Positions 20,052 to 25,058 of a DNA stretch of 25,058 nt are shown one piece after another. Location: NCBI GenBank assembly GCA_002245135.1, contig NGBS01000702.1, positions 1 through 25,058 of the forward strand, read 5' to 3'. The stretch's first letter is position 1. Every line of letters starts with the position of its first letter. The DNA is from Proteromonas lacertae (Eukaryota; Sar; Bigyra; Opalinata; Proteromonadidae). Made by a program: the position numbers and the translations under genes. Below the pieces are notes generated by a model. That model was not told the origin of the DNA. It made no database searches and worked only from the letters and a program-made list of their open reading frames with translations.

Positions 20052-20082
20052 TCATATGATAAATTCTTATTGTTTTATATAT
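20052..20082 (+). promoter_or_regulatory. Third copy of the ATAAATTCTTA viral promoter motif
   Basis: TCATATGATAAATTCTTATT followed by GTTTTATATAT closely matches TCATTTGATAAATTCTTAAC followed by GTTTTTAATATAT at 19236-19269. The ATG it serves is 20101-20103, about 43 bp downstream; the other plus-strand copy sits about 50 bp from its ATG. An upstream in-frame ATG at 20056 lies inside the motif and is therefore unlikely to be the start. Confidence 0.55.
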
Positions 20083-20100
20083 AATAAAAATAACATAATA

Positions 20101-20540
20101 ATGTATAACACTCAATATAGTAGAAGATATACTAGAGATTATTATGATGATGATTCATCCTCTTCTGATGATAATGATTATGATTTTGATACACCTTTAG
20201 CTAAAGACATGAGTAAGACAGATAGACAAATTGCTGAATTACTATATAACTTAAATCATGCTAGTGATAAACCAATATCTAAGCTTAGTGAAAAGACTAG
20301 AAATAAGAGCAGAAAATCTAGCCTAAGCAAAGAAAGCAAGAAAAATGAATTAAAAGAAAAAATGAAAATGCAGATACATCCTCATTAGCTATACCTCATT
20401 TACAATCAAAATCAATTAGGTTAGCAGGTGATAGTGATCCATATGCACAAACAAAACAAAGTAGTGGTAATGGTTTAAAAATACCACCACCTGATGCACC
20501 TATGCCTGGTGATAATGCTGTGATGCCAGTTTATTTTTAA
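20101..20540 (+). pseudogene. Acidic-then-basic viral protein, one frameshift
   Basis: The N-terminus is MYNTQYSRRYTRDYYDDDSS, followed by a Ser/Asp-rich stretch, a helical segment (TDRQIAELLYNLNHA) and a Lys/Ser-rich region. The frame stops at 20386-20388. The coding sense continues one frame over from about 20357 through SLAIPHLQSKSIRLAGDSD and a Pro-rich end to TAA 20538-20540, giving about 145 residues. The shift lies in an A-rich stretch (around 20350-20362), a typical place for an indel error or slippage. No known family was recognised. A promoter motif upstream supports it as a genuine viral gene. Confidence 0.55.
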
Positions 20541-20608
20541 TTATAAATTATATTCACTAATTTCTTTATATATTTTGGATTATATATATTTTTTATATCA
20601 AAACCTAA

Positions 20609-20731
20609 AAGTCATCTAAACATAACAAAAAGAGTTTAAAACATTATTTAACAAAGCGTATATTAAGACGAATTAAAAGAAGAGCAAAAGTTAATAAACT
20701 CAATAAAGCAATTATCTTTTACATTACTTAA
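20609..20731 (+). pseudogene. Lys/Arg-rich coding remnant without start codon
   Basis: A 40-codon frame ends at TAA 20729-20731 and contains KHYLTKRILRRIKRRAK. A stop codon directly precedes it (20606-20608), and there is no ATG. The strong basic bias in AT-rich DNA suggests former coding sequence, perhaps a second core-like peptide, but the evidence is compositional only. It marks the last viral-looking sequence on the right. Confidence 0.3.
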
Positions 20732-20910
20732 CTAATTTCACAATTAACAATGCCTGATTTCTAAGAAAAATATACTACAGATATATTCACTTACCTTTTG
20801 AAAATTATTATTTATACCATCTGCTAATAGGGATTATTTATGTTTGTAATCTGGCATTTACGATATGATTATGTTTATACCATTTGATGGTTTATACCTC
20901 CTATTCATAC
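20732..20910. other. No gene seen between the viral block and the inverted-repeat cluster
   Basis: AT-rich sequence without an open frame of note. It contains a local repetition of TTTATACC (20876-20899). No sign of a terminal inverted repeat of the viral block. Confidence 0.4.
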
Positions 20911-21497
20911 TGTTGTGCTCCGTTGAGCTAAATGCGCCGTTGAGCGTTAAGAAGACTTTTTTAATTTTAAAATGATAGTGTGTGGTTTGATGGCGAGTTA
21001 TAAGCAAATATAATCTTACTTTGTCATATAAGCTACATCTGCGATATATATTTTTTGAACTTTATCCCAACATACTGAAAACAATTATAATTTTATTTTT
21101 AATTTTTTTGTTCAATCACTACTAGAGTAAAAAATACATTAGTTTAAGCAATTAAATCACACATATTTAATTGTTAGGACGCTTAAAACGAAAAAATAAA
21201 AAATCTATTCAAACCTCATTCAAGCCTGTATTTCAAAATAAATTTTAAGAAGGTAAATGAAATAATTAGGCATTCCTTTCTATTTAAAACCTTTATCCCG
21301 ATGTCTACTATTGTTATAAGCTTTTAAAATAATATAAAAATAAAAGTGTTTCCAGTATAGGAACCTAAACACGACTACGATATTTGGCCAACGTAACTAT
21401 TTTGGAAAACAAAGTGTTGATTAGTAATACTGAAGGGCCAGAGGTTACGTTTATGATATTAGAATTGAAAAAAGTCTTCTTAACGCTCAACGGCGCA
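20911..21497. repeat. Inverted-repeat unit with 34-bp ends and a diverged copy of the foldback arm
   Basis: The segment 20933-20966 (starting TGCGCCGTTGAGCG) is repeated in inverse orientation at 21463-21497 with one extra base. Outside both, TGTTGTGC (20911) and its complement GCACAACA again match. On the left side CCGTTGAGC is locally duplicated. Between them, about 20990-21235 is a diverged direct copy of the foldback arm at 21590-21840. Shared words are GAGTTA, TTTGTCATAT, CTACATCTG and CGATATA, and the end TTCAAACCTCATTCAAGCCTG matches TTCAAGCCTCACTCAAGCCTG. No transposase is encoded, so this looks like a MITE-type or composite non-autonomous element. Confidence 0.6.
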
Positions 21498-21530
21498 CAA
21501 CATGGATGATCGGATTTTATATAACTGTTG

Positions 21531-22122
21531 TTCCCCGTATGGCGGAACTCTATATTGCAGAATGATTCAATCAAAACTAATATGATATTCATGATGTTCG
21601 GAGTTAGTTATTAACAAATATATAGTTAGTTTGTCATATGACCTACATCTGTGATATACTTATTTATGAACTTCATTATTATCAATATTAAACTAATTTT
21701 TGTATATTTTCTATTTTAATGTATCAGTTACTACTACAGTCTAAAATACATTATAAGATATGAATAGAATACACTATTTTTAATGTTAAGGCGGTTAAAA
21801 AAGAAAAAAAAAAAAATAAGTTCAAGCCTCACTCAAGCCTGCTCTTTAATTTCCTTTTCTATTACCTTAACATTAAAATAATGTATTCTATTTATATCAA
21901 ATAATGTATTTTAGACTGTAGTAACTGATACATTAAAATAGAAAATATACAAAAATTAGTTTAATATTGATAATAATGAAGTTCATAAAAAAGTATATCA
22001 CAGATATAGGTCATATGACAAACTAACTATATATTTTGTTAATAACTAACTCCGAATATCATGAATATCATATTAGTTTTGATTGAATCATTCTGCAATA
22101 TAGAGTTCCGCCATACGGGGAA
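21531..22122. repeat. 592-bp foldback element (260-bp near-perfect inverted repeat)
   Basis: The left arm 21531-21790 and right arm 21866-22122 are reverse complements with only scattered mismatches and small indels. Both begin TTCCCCGTATGGCGG at the outer edge and meet at TAATGTTAAG/CTTAACATTA around a 75-nt loop containing a long A-run. The transcript would form a very long duplex. There is no coding capacity. Possible origins are a foldback transposon, a duplication-inversion of a terminal repeat, or an inverted assembly artefact. Arm differences argue against a simple artefact. Confidence 0.85.
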
Positions 22123-22494
22123 ACACAATAACTAACATTATTTTAAAATTATCTTGTCTTTTATTAAGTTATTTACCTTGAAAGAATTTATATAACTAAA
22201 TAGTTTAATAAAAATCAAAGGAAATGTTTGTAAACAATGACATGGGTGGTGTATACCATAAACATTATAGAGAATTATTTTTTGAAACTAATTCAATTAC
22301 ATTATGATAACATTTGTAATAACTCTTTATTACTAAGATAAAAATGATGTTAGTTTGTTTTAAAGTAATTTTGTGATGATTACATTGGAATTTATGAAAA
22401 TTAACTTATTCCAGGGTAATAAGAATTGTAATTTAAATTTAATTCTTTTAATCATCTCAGTTAATGTATTTTATACAGGGAAGTTTGGGTTTTA
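22123..22494. other. Gene-free AT-rich stretch
   Basis: No gene recognised. A 27-codon frame starting at ATG 22225 (MFVNNDMGGVYHKHYRELFF) is open but short and without support. Nothing else stands out. Confidence 0.4.
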
Positions 22495-22790
22495 GACGCG
22501 TGTTCAAAATTTGAACTCGCCTAATATAGTTAGAGTTTGACTCTAATATTTTATATTACTTGACTATAATTGCTTAATTAAGAGATTCTGAGAAGATGGT
22601 AGGGATAGCACAACTTTTTTTGGTCTAATTTCACGATCTTTTAATGATTTGAGCATTTTTGATCCAACCTATTGTACATACTAAACTGTACACAGGATCT
22701 CCAGTTTTTTATTAAATATCTTACTATTAGATGAGAATGCTCAAAATATAATGTGTGATAACACAAGCTCGGCTTGAATATTTTTTTATA
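22495..22790 (+). repeat. Dispersed repeat, copy B (diverged)
   Basis: It has the same block order as copies A and C: GTTCAAAATTTGAAC (a perfect palindrome, 22502-22516), TTAATTAAGAGATTCTGA (as in copy C), the hairpin GATCC...GGATC at 22661-22699 with GTACATA in the loop, CTCCAG after it, and the distal ACACAAGC...CTTGAATA. Directly after it, 22797-22840 (AAATTTGAGCACC...AGGGCTTA) resembles the start of copy A, so a partial tandem unit may follow. Confidence 0.5.
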
Positions 22791-23072
22791 TTTTATAAAA
22801 TTTGAGCACCTGCCTCCTATAGGAAGCTAGGGCTTATTTTTGTTAATTAATTAATAAATACTATTATTTTTTAAACTGTTTGACTTATTTACTATCTGAA
22901 TAACTATCTTAAGCTCTATTTCAATCGTTTATCCCCATAAAAAACAATTTAACTAAGTCATTAAGACATATTTATTTATAACTAACTGATAATTGAACCT
23001 TTTTCTTAAAAACAAATCATTCAACTAAATTTTGGCAATCTTGTATCTATTCGAGGAAGTCAACATATTTTA

Positions 23073-23270
23073 CATTTCCATAGCTTCTATTATTGCTAAA
23101 TTATCACCTTCTTGAACATAATTTACTTACATTTATTAAACTACTAGCCATTGGATAAGTTAAGAATTTAGAATCATCTACTTCTCGTTTTATAATCATG
23201 AATTTTGATAATTTGCTTTCTAAAGCATTTCTTATACCTACAACGAAGTTATCTCTATTGAATTGTAATT
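23073..23270 (-). pseudogene. Biotinyl-domain (carboxylase-type) gene remnant
   Basis: Reading leftward, NFVVGIRNALESKLSKFMII and YPMASSLINV are followed, after a frame change, by VQEGDNLAIIEAMEM. The PM...V...EGD...IEAMxM pattern is that of biotinyl/lipoyl attachment domains of acyl-CoA carboxylases, where Lys in EAMKM carries biotin. The spacer between EGD and the attachment motif is shorter than usual. The attachment Lys is replaced by Glu in the local reading, so the domain would not be biotinylated. Stops and frame changes surround it. Assignment to a specific carboxylase is not possible. Confidence 0.5.
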
Positions 23271-23309
23271 GATATACTTCTTACTTCTTTTATATTCAAT
23301 TTACCTCTC

Positions 23310-23552
23310 ATGATTTAGCTTTGAATATCTAGCTTTTACAACCATTCTTTAAAATTTCTCAGGTGTAAGAAGACCTTTATCATTTGTAATTGTGATCTTA
23401 TTAGCTTTACCAATACTCTCTTTTACAACACTTACATTCAAAGCATTATTAGTTATTATATATTGTCATAGATTCTTCACCTTCAAACACTTGAATTAAC
23501 ACATCGAGTTGTTAATCACTGTATGTACTAAATACTTGAGTATTATTAACTG
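23310..23552 (-). pseudogene. Hsp70 gene fragment (substrate-binding domain), internally deleted
   Basis: NTQVFSTYSD, VLIQVFEGEESMT, and then NALNVSVV, GKANKITITNDKG and RMVVKARYSK match the beta-sandwich substrate-binding domain of cytosolic Hsp70. In family members about 30 residues separate the EGE...MT strand from the ILNVSA strand; here they are almost adjacent, so that block is deleted. In-frame TAA codons replace expected sense codons at two places (after TYSD and before RMV). No ATPase domain is present nearby. It is a clear pseudogene fragment on the same strand as the kinase and biotinyl remnants. Confidence 0.8.
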
Positions 23553-23745
23553 AAATTTTGATATTAATTATAATTAATTAACTTCTATTAATCCTTTCAT
23601 ATATTCAAAAGCTAATTCTTTAACTTTGTATAACTTTTACTTTGTTAAATCATCTCTTCTAAAAAACCTTTTTAAATCACTATAATTTCTTTTCTGTTCA
23701 ATAAACAAGTCTCAATTATTACTTTAACAAGCACACATTCCTATA
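23553..23745 (-). other. Coding-like remnant between the kinase and Hsp70 fragments
   Basis: Broken frames containing NYSDLKRFFRRDDLTK and VKELAFEYMKGLIEVN can be read on the minus strand (about 23585-23700). I cannot assign them to a family. They may belong to the kinase remnant upstream or to another captured fragment. Confidence 0.25.
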
Positions 23746-24400
23746 TTATAGTGAAATTCCCATTGCCCAAATATCACTCAATGGACTTATACTACCTGTT
23801 TTAATTGATTTGTTTAATATTTTTATTGCATATTGATTCTTTGATGGATCTTCACATAATTCAACTAATTTCTTTATTATTTTATATTGATTGATATGTC
23901 CATTACCACTTTGATCTACTTGTAACTTTAATAAATTAGTTTGCTCCATAGGCTTATCGATTGTTACATGACGTTTTAATTTTGCATGAATATTTTCACT
24001 TATATCACAAGTATTGTACTATACTTTTTGACATTTTTTCGAGCTTCTCTTTCATGAGAGGTTGTGGAATTTCGAGGTGATTCGTTTGTAAGCCAATCAT
24101 AAACTTCAGGATTATCACACTCTTCAGAACAATAAGACATACCAACTGATCCTATTGATTGATGTGTATGCCGACCACCTACAACAGATTGACCAATTGG
24201 TCTAACTGAAGGTTTTATTATATTGTTAGATGACAATGGTTGGTTTCGAGATGAATTCTGTTGACTTCCACCATTTTGGTTTTTAAAAGCTTTTTCATGT
24301 ATATTTAACTTCACTGTTTTTATTTCTACCTCAGATTCAAAAATATTTGGAACTACTACAGGGCTAGAACCCTTACATCCCGTTATTTTCTTTCCAGAAT
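23746..24400 (-). pseudogene. CaMKK-like protein kinase gene fragment with deleted catalytic core
   Basis: The first exon part (24400-24025) encodes a Ser/Asn-rich regulatory region with SYCSEECDNPEVYDWL. A 26-nt intron (23999-24024) joins in frame to HAKLKRHVTIDKPM...GHINQYKIIKKL, the entry into a kinase domain. The glycine-rich loop that should follow is absent, and the sequence continues VELCEDPSKNQYAIKILNKS, which includes the AIK lysine. It then jumps to SPLSDIWAMGISL, the subdomain IX motif. Subdomains III-VIII, including HRD and DFG, are missing. LNQY and DxWAMG resemble CaMK-kinase/LKB1-type kinases. The result cannot be an active kinase. The preserved intron shows derivation from genomic DNA and not from a processed mRNA. 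Confidence 0.7.
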
Positions 24401-24479
24401 TTTAAATTCAAGAAATATTAATAAACAAAGTGGTAAAAGTTTGAAGGCTTGTTATCTTTATGAAAGGAGGACATTTTTT

Positions 24480-24770
24480 TAGAACGGCTGTTCAAATTTT
24501 TAACACCCTATTTCTAGTGCGTTACAGCCTTTATATTAAATTTCTTCTAGATATAGATAAGTAATTAAGAGTTTCTGAACTATCTGTGAATTTCGTTTAC
24601 TTATGATTAATTCATTTTGACATTAGTTTTAAAATTGAGGTCCAAACAAAAGTGCATAATATCTGCATTTAGGACCTCCAATTATTTTCGTAATAATATG
24701 TTTATTTAATGAAAAAATAAACAAAACATTTTCACAAAGCAAACCTCAAGTTTGAATGATTTTAAATTTT
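24480..24770 (+). repeat. Dispersed repeat, copy C, with conserved hairpin
   Basis: Best match to copy A: GAACGGCTGTTCAAATTTTT at the start, the hairpin GAGGTCC...GGACCTC at 24637-24678 with the core AAAAGTGCATAATATCTGCA, then CTCCAATTATTTT, a TGAAAAAATAAACA block (copy A: TGAAAAAATACAGCA) and CACAAAGC...TTTGAATGATTTT. The orientation is the same as copies A and B. Copies A and C bracket the viral block at a distance of about 14.8 kb. Confidence 0.65.
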
Positions 24771-25058
24771 TTGTTTTTAAGCTCCTTATTTAATAGATGA
24801 ATAAGAAATATTATTATGTGGTTTTATGATTAATATACAAAGACACAGTGGTGCTAGAATTAAAATATAGTGAATATGTTACATATTATTTAATAGTTAC
24901 TAGTCATTATGGATAATTTAATTAAAATGTGAAAGTGATTATTGTTTTTGGTTGTTACTATTAAATTGAATATGTAGATGAAGTAATATACTAACAATGT
25001 TGATGATAAGCATCGAGAATTAGGAAAGATGTTTGAGAAGAAGATTTATTGGAATTTA
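24771..25058 (+). other. Right edge, possible 5' end of a gene running out of the window
   Basis: The stretch is AT-rich. The last 65 bp (24994-25058) form an open frame reading NVDDKHRELGKMFEKKIYWNL, and a TACTAAC branch-point-like word lies just before it (about 24991). A spliced upstream exon may exist, for example from the ATG at 24909, but no join could be proved. The product is unknown. Confidence 0.2.

Larger units (their letters stand above)
11155..20731. mobile_element. Virus-derived element with Polinton-like / adenovirus-like structural module
   Basis: This contiguous block carries a major capsid protein, a penton-like protein, a packaging ATPase, an adenain-type protease and a basic core-like protein. 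That combination is characteristic of Polintons/Mavericks, Polinton-like viruses, adintoviruses and adenoviruses. Genes are densely packed, lack introns and include one 1-nt overlap, unlike the intron-bearing host genes to the left. The boundaries are estimates: the first viral-looking gene starts at 11155, and the last basic coding remnant ends at 20731. I found no terminal inverted repeats, target-site duplication, DNA polymerase B, primase-helicase or integrase. The element is therefore truncated, or it belongs to a lineage that replicates with other genes, or part of it lies outside the window. Genes between 16.5 and 20.5 kb are frame-disrupted. Confidence 0.8.

Noticed and set aside
16495-20362. 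Programmed ribosomal frameshifting as an explanation for the many frame changes in viral genes
   Set aside because: The changes go in both directions, have no common slippery heptamer, and number up to about eight in one gene. Ordinary indels explain them better. Only the A-rich shift near 20357 would deserve a separate look.
21365-21592. 75-codon minus-strand frame inside the inverted-repeat cluster
   Set aside because: It overlaps the 34-bp inverted repeat and the outer edge of the foldback arm. Its sequence is dictated by the repeats, and it has no protein-like conservation signal.
24340-24390. Possible tRNA-like segment (AGGGCTAGAACCCTTAC)
   Set aside because: There is no complete A or B box, no acceptor pairing and no cloverleaf. 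The segment reads as coding sequence upstream of the kinase remnant.
9715-24770. The hairpin repeats as terminal inverted repeats of the viral element
   Set aside because: All three copies have the same orientation and a third copy lies outside any symmetric position, so they are not TIRs. Direct long terminal repeats are also unlikely, because the units lack typical LTR ends and flank no retroelement genes.

Overview
The window comes from an AT-rich eukaryotic nuclear genome. The standard genetic code fits: the intact genes end in ordinary TAA or TAG stops and carry none internally. Protein-coding genes carry very short introns (26-43 nt, nearly all GTAT...TAG), and several proteins have long Asn/Gln/Ser/Thr runs. 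An amoebozoan or other AT-rich protist is the best guess; the sequence does not fix the species.

Region 1 (1-9150) is host housekeeping sequence. It holds the 3' part of a Q/N/T/P-rich gene (+), an unrecognised Asn/Ser-rich gene (-), a 1021-residue protein with five tandem adenylate/UMP-CMP kinase-like domains (-), the splicing factor Prp18 (-), and, divergent from Prp18 across 89 bp, the 26S proteasome ATPase Rpt6/PSMC5 (+). Spliced lengths of the last three are exact multiples of three, which supports the gene models.

Region 2 (9151-11154) has no convincing gene. It contains one copy of a dispersed hairpin-bearing repeat and a cluster of strong inverted repeats.

Region 3 (about 11155-20731) is a virus-derived block carrying the structural module of Polinton-like / adintovirus-like / adenovirus-like DNA viruses. 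It has a double-jelly-roll-type major capsid protein, a penton-like minor capsid protein, an FtsK/HerA-type packaging ATPase, a membrane-anchored protein, an adenain-type maturation protease and a very basic core-like protein with two M-x-G-G motifs of the kind such proteases cut. No DNA polymerase, helicase-primase or integrase lies in the window. The leftward capsid/ATPase cassette is fully open, whereas almost every gene from about 16.5 kb to 20.5 kb is broken by several indels. A shared promoter-like motif (ATAAATTCTTA...GTT) precedes three of the viral genes, and two copies form a palindrome between divergent genes.

Region 4 (20.9-25.06 kb) is repeat-rich. It contains a 592-bp foldback element, a diverged relative of its arm next to a 34-bp inverted repeat, and two further copies of the hairpin repeat. 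It also holds a cluster of minus-strand host gene remnants: a CaMKK-like kinase, an Hsp70 and a biotinyl-domain protein, the first two with clear internal deletions.
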